This document shows, piece after piece, positions 47,741 through 56,981 of a stretch of DNA of 64,000 nt; the first letter of the stretch is position 1; every line of letters starts with the position of its first letter. Origin of the DNA: JAZKFT01 sp965246935. GTDB taxonomy: Bacteria > Bacteroidota > Bacteroidia > Chitinophagales > Chitinophagaceae. Both the position numbers and the translations under genes were made by a program. The stretch is from contig CBDFGC010000027.1 in assembly GCA_965246935.1 (NCBI GenBank), positions 1 through 64,000 of the forward strand. The letters run 5' to 3'. Under the pieces are notes generated by a model. The model was given only the letters and a program-made list of their open reading frames with translations. It was not told where the DNA came from and searched no databases.

Positions 47741-48814
47741 TTTTTCCCCTTTATTCCGTTTCAATTCTGAAACATATTCTTTTATTTCCTGTTCCTTTTC
47801 CCGTTTACAAACCAGCAATACATCCTTTGTATCCACAATAATAAATTCTTCCAACCCTTGCAACACCAGTAATTTATCGGTATTGGCATACACCATATTG
47901 CGGGCAGCATCAATCACCATTACATTATCATTATTCAGGGCATTTCCGTGGTCGTCTTTATTCATATTGTCATAAGCGCTGTTCCAGGCACCCAGATCGC
48001 TCCAGCCAAAGGAAGAGGGTATGATATAAACATTATCCGATTTTTCCATAATACCAATGTCAATGGAAGTATTACTGCACAGCGGATACATCCGGTCAAT
48101 AGCTTCCTGCTCCTGCGATGTATTATAATTTTCATTTTCTGCCGCAAATACCTCGTACATCTCCGGCAAATACTTTTCGAAAGCACTGGCAATGTTTTTT
48201 GCCTTCCACACAAAAATGCCGGCATTCCACAAAAACTCGCCGCTGGCAATAAAAGTTTTGGCTAACTCCAGGTTAGGCTTTTCGGTAAATAATTTTACTT
48301 TATATACGTTGTCTGTTACCGGCTGCTCTTCGTATTGTATATAGCCATAACCGGTATTGGGGTAAGTAGGCTGTATGCCCAATGTAACCAACGCATTGTG
48401 TTTATCAACAAATGAAAGCGCTTCCAGGCACACCTTGGTAAAAGCAGTTACATCCAGTATCAGGTGGTCGCTGGGTGCCACAATGAACGATGCCAGAGGA
48501 TCTTTTTGCAGTATTTTAAAAGCCATATAAGCCACACAGGGGGCTGTGTTTTTGCGGCTGGGCTCGCACAGTATATTTTCAACCTGAATTTGCGGTAACT
48601 GATCCTGCACCAATTGACCATACTCAGTACTGGTAACCACAAAAATATTTTCCGCAGGTATAAAACCGGCAAAGCGGTTATAGGTGGCCTGCATCAGCGT
48701 TTCGCCAGTACTTAAAATATCCAGAAATTGCTTGGGAAAGCTGGTGCGGCTCATCGGCCAGAAGCGGCTGCCAATTCCGCCAGCCATAATACATACGTAG
48801 TGATGTGGGTTCAT
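47732..48814 (-). CDS. manC: Mannose-1-phosphate guanylyltransferase
   Basis: 360 residues, the nucleotidyltransferase-only form. Signature YVCIMAGGIGSRFWPMSR, then FPKQFLDI, ENILCEPSRKNTAPC, SDHLI and VDIGIMEKS. It makes GDP-mannose for glycan and capsule synthesis in the cytoplasm. The coding end (KGEKYL-stop) lies in a dispersed gagacgcc foldback repeat. It follows the S41 peptidase gene by 10 bases on the same strand. The bifunctional isomerase domain of some ManC proteins is absent. Symbol by family, not by experiment. Confidence 0.9.
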   Translation of the reverse strand: MNPHHYVCIMAGGIGSRFWPMSRTSFPKQFLDILSTGETLMQATYNRFAGFIPAENIFVVTSTEYGQLVQDQLPQIQVENILCEPSRKNTAPCVAYMAFKILQKDPLASFIVAPSDHLILDVTAFTKVCLEALSFVDKHNALVTLGIQPTYPNTGYGYIQYEEQPVTDNVYKVKLFTEKPNLELAKTFIASGEFLWNAGIFVWKAKNIASAFEKYLPEMYEVFAAENENYNTSQEQEAIDRMYPLCSNTSIDIGIMEKSDNVYIIPSSFGWSDLGAWNSAYDNMNKDDHGNALNNDNVMVIDAARNMVYANTDKLLVLQGLEEFIIVDTKDVLLVCKREKEQEIKEYVSELKRNKGEKYL

Positions 48815-48824
48815 TTATTTAGAT

Positions 48825-50288
48825 TTAGTGTTTGATGAGGCTATCCAATACAAAACTTAACTGCGGGTCGCTATTATTTTTAATATCGGCCAAAGTTAAG
48901 GAAACCGGATAGTCAGGCATCACACCCCGCCCGCCTGCTACACTTTTTTGTAACGAAAACGCTGCATGCACTACCGGTACATTCAATCGTATATGGGAAT
49001 GCGGAAGTTCGTACGTAAGTACATGAAAACTGTTGGTAGTACTGCCACTGCCACCCGTTTCGCTGCCAACAATGGCAGCCCGGCCTTCGTCCTGCAACAG
49101 GGCCGCAAAATAAGAGGCAGCCGACTGAACATTGGTATTGGTAATGACATACACTTTGCCTTTGAAGGTTTGGGCAGCAGCATATTTCGTTTCATTATCG
49201 GCATACTGGCGTACGCTGCGTCCCCGGGATCGGTGGTCGAAGGTGGAATCAATAGACGCCTGGATGCCCTCTATATCGTTCTCACCTTTTGCCAGGTAGG
49301 GCGTAAAAGGAATACGGTTGAAAACGGTATAGGCACTTTTAAATTCCTTCCATTCCTGCCGGCGGGTAAGATAACCGTACAGGTAAAACATATCGTGGAA
49401 ATTGCCACCGGTATTATTACGCAGGTCTATCACCAGGTTTTTGATATCAGGCGAATGCTGCAATAAACGAAATGAATTTTTTACAAAACGGGTAAAGGCC
49501 CTGTCGGCACTATAAGTATCGTATCCAAACGTGTAAATCGTCATAATAGCAGTATTGATAGAGTCCGCTATTTCCATATCATAATTTACATCTTCTGCAA
49601 AATAATAGAAACGGTTACTAAAGTTATGATCCAGTGCATCCGCATAGGTGTCTGCTGCTATTCTTGCCTGCCGCACAGCATTATCATCATCCGTTTTATA
49701 TTTAATTATAAAGGACGGTACTGCCCCCCTCAGCAAAAAATAATTCATGGCAAAATCCCAAACACCTTCTTCCTGCTGATACAAGGTATTAAAACCATCC
49801 ACCGGTTCGTACTTCCATAGCTTTGGAAGCAGTTTATCTGTTTTCTCTTTATTAATTGATATAATTTCGGCTCCCAGTGGTATTTCGTAGCTCGTGCTGT
49901 TTACAATCAGCCGGTTATCAATTACCGTGAGTGGAATGGGAAAGAATCCGTTTAGTTTTCGGATAGAATCGGATAGCGTAGATGGTAAAAACAGACTGGT
50001 ATGCCCGCAATGAATGTTATTAACCAGCGGCACCAGGCGGTTGTAAAAGCTAAGAGCATTATCGTTATTACGCAACAGGTTGTAGACGCTGTCAAACTGC
50101 CGGTCAACACTTGCTTTGCCTTGGTACTGGTATAGCCCCGGGTGTACACTTTCCAGTATCATTCGAAAGTAAGTAAAATCCTCCTTTAGTTCTTTTGCAG
50201 GCAGTTCCGCATCCAAAAAAGAGGAAGGTTTTTCCTTACAACCACTTACTAATACCCCAAAAAGAAATAAGAGAAAGACTACACGCAT
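48825..50288 (-). CDS. S41 family peptidase, lipoprotein
   Basis: 487 residues with a lipoprotein signal (LFGVLVSGC, Cys about 17). An N-terminal helical region (about 30-110) is followed by a PDZ-like part and the C-terminal-processing-protease domain (about 270-480). The catalytic Ser is in TNTNVQSAASYFAALLQDEG (about 391); GSETGGSGSTTNSF follows. It probably degrades or processes peptides at the cell envelope. Upstream of manC in the same direction with a 10-base gap, so they may share a transcript. Confidence 0.85.
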   Translation of the reverse strand: MRVVFLLFLFGVLVSGCKEKPSSFLDAELPAKELKEDFTYFRMILESVHPGLYQYQGKASVDRQFDSVYNLLRNNDNALSFYNRLVPLVNNIHCGHTSLFLPSTLSDSIRKLNGFFPIPLTVIDNRLIVNSTSYEIPLGAEIISINKEKTDKLLPKLWKYEPVDGFNTLYQQEEGVWDFAMNYFLLRGAVPSFIIKYKTDDDNAVRQARIAADTYADALDHNFSNRFYYFAEDVNYDMEIADSINTAIMTIYTFGYDTYSADRAFTRFVKNSFRLLQHSPDIKNLVIDLRNNTGGNFHDMFYLYGYLTRRQEWKEFKSAYTVFNRIPFTPYLAKGENDIEGIQASIDSTFDHRSRGRSVRQYADNETKYAAAQTFKGKVYVITNTNVQSAASYFAALLQDEGRAAIVGSETGGSGSTTNSFHVLTYELPHSHIRLNVPVVHAAFSLQKSVAGGRGVMPDYPVSLTLADIKNNSDPQLSFVLDSLIKH

Positions 50289-50493
50289 GTACCGGCTGAC
50301 GATTTTTTATCCTGACAACAAATAGGGTGAGAATGCTGCGAAAGGGTTTTACCAAAATAGGGCCGGAATGGGAAATTTTGGTATAGAAATCAGGACCTGC
50401 CTGCCGGTAGGCAAGACTTATAGTTTATTTGTCGGGGAGCAATATTTATAACTTAAAATTACGGGGTAATCTTGCTTTGTGTGCCCATTAGAA

Positions 50494-50667
50494 TTATTTA
50501 CCAGACTTAATCTTTTTTATTTGCTCTGACACGTTCATATTTTCGCACATCTTATTGGCCCTGGCAAGCTTTTCCGGGAACAGGATTATATCCTTGTATT
50601 TATCTAGTTCAGGATTGTAGCGTACAATAGGTTCAAACGGGTTCTTAACTTTTTCGGCTGTTTTCAT
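50494..50667 (-). CDS. Small protein paired with a DUF6934-like gene
   Basis: 57 residues (KTAEKVKNPFEPIVRYNPEL...VSEQIKKIKSGK), charged and soluble, no membrane segment. It starts 8 bases after the stop of the upstream DUF6934-like gene on the same strand, so the two form an operon. Conserved-looking codon use and the tight spacing support a real gene despite its size. The two-gene layout resembles toxin-antitoxin pairs, but neither product has a recognised toxin motif. Confidence 0.6.
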   Translation of the reverse strand: MKTAEKVKNPFEPIVRYNPELDKYKDIILFPEKLARANKMCENMNVSEQIKKIKSGK

Positions 50668-50675
50668 AATGCAAT

Positions 50676-51122
50676 TTAATAAATTTTTCTTTGTGCAACA
50701 AATCCATCATAATCTACACCTTTTTCATAACGGAATAGTTCATTTTTAATCTGTCCAAATAAGTGAAATGTTTCCTGAATTTCTTTTATATATTGGTTAA
50801 TGCCCATGCGGTAGAGCCTTGTTCTTGCTTTTGTGCTACTACTTGCATAAACAGTAATATTTGGGTAATGGTCAAGAAACAGGTACACAGCCGATACTAC
50901 AGTAGCTAATATTTTTTCCGTATCGCCGTTATCAGAAACAGCTAAATCGTCAATTCCGCCCGTTTTGGGATCAACATCGCCAAAAGCCAGATTGTATAAT
51001 TTAGATTCTATCATCGGCTGAAACTTAATTTGTTTATGGATAGCGCCTTTTGGTCCTTGGCTAACAAAGTCAAAGGTTGTTAAACTCCTGTCTGCTTCTA
51101 ATTCGTACTTTTCAATCTGCAT
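50676..51122 (-). CDS. DUF6934-like protein, function unknown
   Basis: 148 residues: EKYELEADRSLTTFDFVSQGPKGAIHKQIKFQ, LYNLAFGDVD, AVYLFLDHYPNITVYASSST, KARTRLYRMGINQYIKEIQE. These match the pattern of small Bacteroidota proteins annotated DUF6934, often encoded next to a second short gene as here. No catalytic motif is visible. A role as one half of a two-gene addiction or defence pair is a guess based on arrangement. Confidence 0.6.
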   Translation of the reverse strand: MQIEKYELEADRSLTTFDFVSQGPKGAIHKQIKFQPMIESKLYNLAFGDVDPKTGGIDDLAVSDNGDTEKILATVVSAVYLFLDHYPNITVYASSSTKARTRLYRMGINQYIKEIQETFHLFGQIKNELFRYEKGVDYDGFVAQRKIY

Positions 51123-51302
51123 ATTGTATCAACTTGATTCGCTTGTAGTATCCTTTCTCAATTTTGAAAGCCTTATTATCTATGTCTGTGAAGTAGGTTC
51201 TGATGATTGAACCTGATCAACGGAAACTGAAAATAAAGTGGTAAGGTTTAAACCTATCACTCCAAACCTTACAATCAAAAATCACAAATCCTAAATCCTA
51301 AA

Positions 51303-52259
51303 TTATAGCAAACCCTCCCGGATCAAATCATGCAGGTGTAGAATACCGGTGTACCGGTCTTCCTCTGTTACAACCAACTGGTTGATATCGTAGCGGCGCA
51401 AGGCATCAAGTGCATCAATGGCTAATTCAGTGGACGCGATGGTTTTCGGATTCCGGGAGCAAATGTCTTTTGCCAGTAGCGTTTCCAAAGATTTATTCCG
51501 TTCCAGCATCCGGCGCAGGTCGCCATCGGTAATGATGCCGTAAATGTTGCCGCTCCCTTCTACCACGACTGTAGCACCCAGCCGCTTGGCTGTCATTTCC
51601 ATAATCACCTCTTTTAACGGGGCATCCGGCGCCACTTGCGGCAGTGCATTGTGTACCAGTAAATCCTTTACCTGTAGATACAATTGCCTTCCAAGCGTGC
51701 CTCCCGGATGAAACTTTGCGAAATCCTGCCCTGTAAAATTCCGTAGCCGCATCAGGCAAATGGCCAGGGCATCCCCCATTACCATTTGTGCCGTAGTGCT
51801 GCTGGTGGGGGCCAGGTCATGCGGACAGGCTTCCTGTTTGACGGTTGTATTCAAAACAATGTCGGCCTGCAAAGCAAGTTGGCTTTGCAGGTTGCCTGCG
51901 ATTGCCACCAGGGGATTACCAAAACCTTTAACCAATGATACCAGTGTTTTTACTTCCGGGCTATTGCCGCTTTTACTAATGATGATAACCACATCGTCGG
52001 GCTGCACCATGCCTATATCGCCATGTATGGCATCGGCAGCATGCAGGTACATGGCAGGGGAGCCTGTACTATTAAAGGTGGCCACCATTTTTTTTGCAAT
52101 AATGCCGCTTTTGCCAATACCGCTTACCACCAACCGGCCCTTGTTTTCCAATATCAGTTTTACGGCTTTCTCAAATGAAACATCTATATACGGCAGCAGG
52201 CCTAAAAGGCTATCTGCTTCTAACTGAATCGTTTGCCGGGCAATAGAAAGAATATCCAT
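51303..52259 (-). CDS. KpsF/GutQ family arabinose-5-phosphate isomerase
   Basis: 318 residues. SIS domain (about 30-180; LVVSGIGKSGIIAKKMVATFNSTG, AIHGDIGM, VVIIISKSGNSPEVK, CPHDLAPTSSTT) followed by two CBS domains (about 205-318; RLGATVVVEGSGNIYGIITDGDLRR, YDINQLVVTEEDRYTGILHLHDL). It converts ribulose-5-P to arabinose-5-P for the Kdo of lipopolysaccharide. Typical length; key SIS residues present. Single gene; a TAnnTTTG box lies 17 bases upstream of its start. Confidence 0.92.
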   Translation of the reverse strand: MDILSIARQTIQLEADSLLGLLPYIDVSFEKAVKLILENKGRLVVSGIGKSGIIAKKMVATFNSTGSPAMYLHAADAIHGDIGMVQPDDVVIIISKSGNSPEVKTLVSLVKGFGNPLVAIAGNLQSQLALQADIVLNTTVKQEACPHDLAPTSSTTAQMVMGDALAICLMRLRNFTGQDFAKFHPGGTLGRQLYLQVKDLLVHNALPQVAPDAPLKEVIMEMTAKRLGATVVVEGSGNIYGIITDGDLRRMLERNKSLETLLAKDICSRNPKTIASTELAIDALDALRRYDINQLVVTEEDRYTGILHLHDLIREGLL

Positions 52260-52275
52260 GTAAATTGTAAGGCGG

Positions 52276-52283
52276 CAAAAGTA
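52276..52283 (-). promoter_or_regulatory. TAnnTTTG promoter box upstream of the KpsF gene
   Basis: caaaagta on the + strand reads tacttttg on the minus strand, 17 bases before the ATG; no good -33 TTG. The rest of 52260-52628 holds no gene. Confidence 0.4.
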
Positions 52284-52628
52284 ACAGATTGGAACCCGTT
52301 GTTAATTTTCTTAACAAAGCATTTCCGGGCACTTTTTATTTTTAAGGCAACGGTTAAGTATTTTCGCTACCTTGACACTTCCAAAAAGGCCAATATAAAG
52401 CAATCGTGTTTATCAGTTCCGCAACATTTTCATTCGTTCATCGCCGTTTATTGATGCACGCCCGTTTATCTATCACTTCCGTAATAAATGATTATCCTAT
52501 GATTGGTGGTAACCATCGAACTGCGGATTTATTGTGCCGGCCTTTTATAGTTATTTCAACATTTACAAAACAATTTATTTATACATAACAGGCTATGCTA
52601 CAGGCAGGCCATATAGAAAATAGAGATT

Positions 52629-54956
52629 ATGGGAAAAACCGTTACCGAAAGAGCAATCAGCGCCGCTAAAGTATCCAGAGCAGCTGCCCCGAAAAATACC
52701 AAGCCTAAAAACGGAGTCGAAAAACCGTTGAAGGCTGTAGGCCGGGCATTGTGTGAGTTCACAACGCAACAGTTGTTGGAAGGCCTGCAGAAATATTTTG
52801 GTTTCCGGGCTTTTAAAGGAGAACAAATAGCCGCTATTCACAGTTTGCTTAGCGGAAAGGATACGTTTGTGATTATGCCTACCGGTGGTGGCAAAAGCCT
52901 TTGCTACCAGTTGCCTGCCATGATGTGCGATGGCGTGGCCATTATTGTAAGTCCGCTGATTGCCTTAATGAAAAACCAGGTTGATTTAATGCGGGGCTAC
53001 AGCAGCAATGATAATGTGGCGCATTTTTTAAACAGTACCCTTACCAAAACGCAGCAGCGGGAAGTAAAGGACGACCTTACCAGCGGCAAAACCAAGATGC
53101 TGTTTGTAGCGCCTGAAACCATGACCAAGCAGGAAAATCTGGATTTTTTCAGCGACCTTAAAATTTCTTTTTTTGCGGTAGATGAAGCTCACTGTATCTC
53201 GGAGTGGGGCCACGACTTCAGGCCGGAATACCGCCGCCTGCGGGAAATGATGAATGAAATCGATATTAGTATACCCGTACTGGCCGTCACTGCCACCGCT
53301 ACGCCTAAAGTACAAAGCGATATTGTAAAAAACCTGGGCCTCCGGGATCCAAATGTTTTTATTGCTTCTTTTAACCGGGGTAATCTCTATTATGAAATTC
53401 AGCCCAAAATTAAAAAAGAGCAAACGGTAAAGCATATTGTAAAATACATTAGCCAGCATAAGGGTAAAAGTGGCATTATTTATACGCTGAACCGCAAAAC
53501 CACCGAAGAACTGGCCGAACTGCTAATGGCAAACGGCATCAAAGCGGTTGCCTACCATGCCGGGCTGGATGCCAAGCTGCGTGCCGACCGCCAGGATCAG
53601 TTTTTAAATGAAGATGTGCAGGTAATTGTTGCTACCATTGCCTTTGGGATGGGTATCGACAAACCGGATATCCGCTTTGTCATCCATTTCAACATACCTA
53701 AATCTATTGAAAATTACTACCAGGAAACCGGGCGTGCCGGTAGAGATGGGCTGGAAGGAAATTGCATATTGTACTACAGCCATAAAGATGTGGCCAAGCT
53801 GGAACACCTGATGCGGGATAAGCCTTTAAGCGAACGGGAAGTTGGTGCTCAACTTATTAGTGAAACGGTTTCATTTGCTGAAAGCAGTGTATGCCGCCGC
53901 AAAATATTACTGCATTATTTTGGCGAAGACTGGGGTGAAAAGAATTGCGGTAACTGCGATAACTGCCTGCACCCGAAAGAAAAGATTGAAGCGAAAACGG
54001 AGGTATTACAGGCACTGAAAGTTATCAGGGCACTGGACGAACGCTTTCCGATTGATTATGCCATTCATGTATTACGGGGCAGCAATACACCACAGGTAGA
54101 AATGTTCCGCCATAATAAATTAAAAGAGTTTGGTATTGGTAAGGAACACGATGATCATTACTGGAATAGCCTGTTGCGGCAAATGCTGCTGGAAACACTT
54201 ATCCGCAAAGACATTGAGGAGTATGGCCTGTTGAAATTTACAGAAAAAGGATTGGCATACGAGAAAAAACCGGCCTCCTTCCCGATTGTGCTGAATAATG
54301 TATTCGCCGATGCTTATGCCGATGATGATGAAGGGGAAAATACCACCGGTACTGCCACTGCTGCGGATGACCGCCTGTTTGAGATGTTAAAAGATCTGCG
54401 CCACAAAGAAGCCAAAAAACGCAGCCTGCCGCCATTTGTGTTGTTTTTAGAAAACAGCCTGCAGGATATGGCCACCATGTATCCTACCACACTGGAAGAA
54501 CTGGAAAAATGCCAGGGAGTAAGTAAGGGGAAAGCCATTAAGTTCGGGAAAGCTTTTGTTGAATTAATAGCCAGTTATGTAGAAGAAAATGAAATAGAAA
54601 AGCCGGATGATTTTGTGATGAAAAGCGTAGTGAATAAAAGCAATAACAAAATTTACATCATCCAGAACGTCGATAAAAAAATACCCCTGGAAACCATTGC
54701 CCGCCATAAAGATTTACGGCTGGATGAATTGCTGGAAGAAATGGAAACCATTGCTGCCAGTGGTACCAAATTAAAACTGGATTATGCCATTACCGAAATG
54801 CTGGACGAAGATGACCAGGACGAAGTAATTGAATACTTCCGCAGTTGCGAAACTTCGTCGCTGGACGTAGCGAAAGAAGAATTAGCCGATCTTGACCTTA
54901 CCTGGGAGCAGCTAAAAATTATGCGGATTAAGTTTTTGAGTGAGTATGGCAACTAG
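52629..54956 (+). CDS. recQ: ATP-dependent DNA helicase RecQ
   Basis: 775 residues. A basic N-terminal extension (about 1-50) precedes the helicase core: Walker A PTGGGKSLCYQLPA (about 84), SPLIALMKNQVD, DEAHCISEWGHDFRPEY (about 185), TATATPKV, and motif VI FNIPKSIENYYQETGRAGRDG. The RecQ-Ct zinc cluster is CRRKILLHYFGE...NCGNCDNC (about 421-445), then a winged helix and an HRDC-like region (about 580-650). The last ~110 residues are a further acidic extension common in Bacteroidota RecQ. It unwinds recombination intermediates. Confidence 0.95.
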   Translation: MGKTVTERAISAAKVSRAAAPKNTKPKNGVEKPLKAVGRALCEFTTQQLLEGLQKYFGFRAFKGEQIAAIHSLLSGKDTFVIMPTGGGKSLCYQLPAMMCDGVAIIVSPLIALMKNQVDLMRGYSSNDNVAHFLNSTLTKTQQREVKDDLTSGKTKMLFVAPETMTKQENLDFFSDLKISFFAVDEAHCISEWGHDFRPEYRRLREMMNEIDISIPVLAVTATATPKVQSDIVKNLGLRDPNVFIASFNRGNLYYEIQPKIKKEQTVKHIVKYISQHKGKSGIIYTLNRKTTEELAELLMANGIKAVAYHAGLDAKLRADRQDQFLNEDVQVIVATIAFGMGIDKPDIRFVIHFNIPKSIENYYQETGRAGRDGLEGNCILYYSHKDVAKLEHLMRDKPLSEREVGAQLISETVSFAESSVCRRKILLHYFGEDWGEKNCGNCDNCLHPKEKIEAKTEVLQALKVIRALDERFPIDYAIHVLRGSNTPQVEMFRHNKLKEFGIGKEHDDHYWNSLLRQMLLETLIRKDIEEYGLLKFTEKGLAYEKKPASFPIVLNNVFADAYADDDEGENTTGTATAADDRLFEMLKDLRHKEAKKRSLPPFVLFLENSLQDMATMYPTTLEELEKCQGVSKGKAIKFGKAFVELIASYVEENEIEKPDDFVMKSVVNKSNNKIYIIQNVDKKIPLETIARHKDLRLDELLEEMETIAASGTKLKLDYAITEMLDEDDQDEVIEYFRSCETSSLDVAKEELADLDLTWEQLKIMRIKFLSEYGN

Positions 54957-55066
54957 ATTTTTGTATTAGTGTATCTTTGAGAAAAGCAGATTCTCTTGCA
55001 AAAGCAACTGTTCTACTTTTTACAAAGTAAAAGCAGGCGGCAACTGTTCAATTCGGCACACTGATC

Positions 55067-55258
55067 ATGGAAGAAGTAGAAAATGTTCCTTTTATAAAGA
55101 AAGGCCTCAAAGGTGTTGAGTTAGCGAAAGCTGTTTTGAAAATGCAACGTTTTATTAGTGAATACTTGACCAAAGGCGGAACAATTGAAGAATTAGAAAA
55201 AATGGGATACAAATTTGGAACACTTGATATATCAAATCTCCGGGGGCAAAAACCCTAA
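55067..55258 (+). CDS. Small protein overlapping a DUF6169-like gene
   Basis: 63 residues, ATG start (EEVENVPFIKKGLKGVELAKAVLKMQRF; EYLTKGGTIEELEKMGYKFG), helical and charged. It overlaps the next gene by up to 44 bases, a sign of translational coupling. Family not recognised. The pair resembles a small regulator or antitoxin plus a larger partner, but this is only positional inference. Confidence 0.55.
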   Translation: MEEVENVPFIKKGLKGVELAKAVLKMQRFISEYLTKGGTIEELEKMGYKFGTLDISNLRGQKP

Positions 55259-55703
55259 GGAATATGAATTTACTACAAAAGCAGGCATTACTTATGCCTG
55301 CTATTTTATTTTAGCAGAAAACCTATTTAGCGATTACACTGATGTAGCTTCTGTTTTCTATCTTTTTAATTTAGATGTAAAGACTGGCAATGCAAGAAAA
55401 CAGGCACCAGATGAAGCTATTGGCAATACCGTTACTTTCATTATTGAAGGCTTTTTACTTCAGCATACTTCAGCGGTTGTTTATGTCTGCGATTCTTCAG
55501 ATGAACGACAATACCTGCGCAAACGTAAATTCGATATCTGGTTTGATCGGTTCACAAGCAGTAAAATTTTGAAGATAGATAGCAGCATTGAATCTGAGGA
55601 TTATGTGGTTCTAAACACATTACTTGTTTCTCGACAACATCCACTACTCGAAAGTATCATTGCGGCATTTATTTCTTTCAATGACACTTTGAAGAATAAA
55701 TAG
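55215..55703 (+). CDS. DUF6169-like protein, function unknown
   Basis: About 162 residues from TTG at 55215; the conserved part begins YQISGGKNPKEYEFTTKAG, followed by YACYFI, VTFIIEGFLLQHTSAVVYVCDSS, RQYLRKRKFDIWF and HPLLESIIAAFISF. The layout corresponds to small Bacteroidota proteins annotated DUF6169. The real start may lie further in, because there is no ATG. It ends 8 bases before the glutamate racemase start. Confidence 0.6.
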   Translation: MEHLIYQISGGKNPKEYEFTTKAGITYACYFILAENLFSDYTDVASVFYLFNLDVKTGNARKQAPDEAIGNTVTFIIEGFLLQHTSAVVYVCDSSDERQYLRKRKFDIWFDRFTSSKILKIDSSIESEDYVVLNTLLVSRQHPLLESIIAAFISFNDTLKNK

Positions 55704-55711
55704 ATATCTCT

Positions 55712-56530
55712 TTGACTAACCCCATCGGTATTTTTGATAGTGGCTATGGTGGCCTAACCGTTTTTAAGAGCATTGCTGGCAGGCTTCCGCAATACGACTA
55801 TATCTATCTCGGCGATAATGCCCGTGCCCCCTATGGATCCCGTTCCTTTGAAACAGTTTACCAGTATACCTTAGAAGCCGTACAATGGTTTTTTGCACAA
55901 GACTGCCCGTTGGTAATACTGGCCTGCAATACGGCATCCGCCAAAGCCCTGCGAACCATTCAGCAAAAAGATTTACCCCGCTTGGCTCCTGATAACCGGG
56001 TATTGGGCGTTATCCGGCCAACAGCCGAAGTGATTGGCCAATATACCAATATGCAAAAAGTTGGGATTTTAGGAACAACCGGTACTGTAAAATCAGGTTC
56101 CTATCCCATCGAAATACAGAAGTTTTATCCACAGGTACAGGTTTTTCAGGAAGCTTGCCCCCTTTGGGTTCCGCTCATTGAAAATGGCGAGCATGAATCT
56201 CCGGGTGCAGATTATTTTATTCAAAAACATATCAACCAGCTTTTACAGCAATCACCAGCTATTGATACCATTCTGCTGGCCTGCACACACTACCCGCTTC
56301 TGGAAAATAAGATCCGGCAGTATTTGCCCGAAAACACCCGGTTGCTTTCACAGGGCGAAATTGTAGCAGCCAGTTTAGCGGATTACCTGCAACGGCATCC
56401 GGAGATGGAAAGCCGGATTAGCCAAAGTCAAAACATGCAGTTTTATACCACGGATAATGCAGTTGATTTTGATACTCATGCAGCGCTGTTTTTTGGAAAA
56501 CCGGTACAAGCGAAGCAGGTGAATTTGTAA
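55712..56530 (+). CDS. murI: Glutamate racemase
   Basis: 272 residues from a TTG start: PIGIFDSGYGGLTVF with the substrate-binding Asp-Ser, LGDNARAPYG, catalytic Cys about 71 (LACNTASAKAL) and catalytic Cys about 191 (LACTHYPLLE). It makes D-glutamate for peptidoglycan in the cytoplasm. Standard length. The TTG is preceded by tttgac without a strong ribosome site, as is usual in Bacteroidota. It ends about 40 bases before the promoter box of rpmH. Confidence 0.93.
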   Translation: MTNPIGIFDSGYGGLTVFKSIAGRLPQYDYIYLGDNARAPYGSRSFETVYQYTLEAVQWFFAQDCPLVILACNTASAKALRTIQQKDLPRLAPDNRVLGVIRPTAEVIGQYTNMQKVGILGTTGTVKSGSYPIEIQKFYPQVQVFQEACPLWVPLIENGEHESPGADYFIQKHINQLLQQSPAIDTILLACTHYPLLENKIRQYLPENTRLLSQGEIVAASLADYLQRHPEMESRISQSQNMQFYTTDNAVDFDTHAALFFGKPVQAKQVNL

Positions 56531-56569
56531 AAAAGTGAAACGTATAGCAATTTTTTCGTTGTATCCCCC

Positions 56570-56577
56570 TACTTTTG
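56570..56577 (+). promoter_or_regulatory. TAnnTTTG promoter box for rpmH-rnpA-yidD
   Basis: tacttttg, 79 bases before the rpmH ATG, matches the Bacteroidota -7 consensus and precedes the ribosomal protein operon. Confidence 0.5.
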
Positions 56578-56656
56578 CCGTCCTTTCACCAAAACGGATG
56601 CAGGTAAATGGTAACCAGCGCCTTTTGATACTACATTTTTAGAATAAAAACGCATC

Positions 56657-56812
56657 ATGAAACGTACTTTTCAACCTCATAACCGCCGCCGTAAAACAGT
56701 TCACGGCTTTCGCAAACGTATGCAAACCGCTAATGGCCGTAAGGTATTAGCCAGCCGCCGTGCCAAAGGCCGCCACAAACTTACCGTGAGCGACGAAAGC
56801 AAACTAAAATAA
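56657..56812 (+). CDS. rpmH: 50S ribosomal protein L34
   Basis: 51 residues, basic, beginning MKRTFQPHNRRRKTVHGFRK and ending SDESKLK: KRTxQPxxRRRxxxHGFRxRM is the L34 signature and GRxVLxxRRxKGRxxLxVSDE its C-terminal half. It is followed by rnpA and yidD, the universal order of this locus. Confidence 0.96.
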   Translation: MKRTFQPHNRRRKTVHGFRKRMQTANGRKVLASRRAKGRHKLTVSDESKLK

Positions 56813-56981
56813 GCAATTGCCGGCAAGGCAACATTATATTCATCAATGCCCGGGTTTATTGCCAGGGCATTTTTGTTTAGTTAAAGTCGGAAAAGTCCGG
56901 AAGACGGAAAGACCGAAAGTCCAGAAGACGGAAAGTCAAAGAGTCGGCAAGACAAAAAGGAGAATAAAAGTCAGGGAACCA

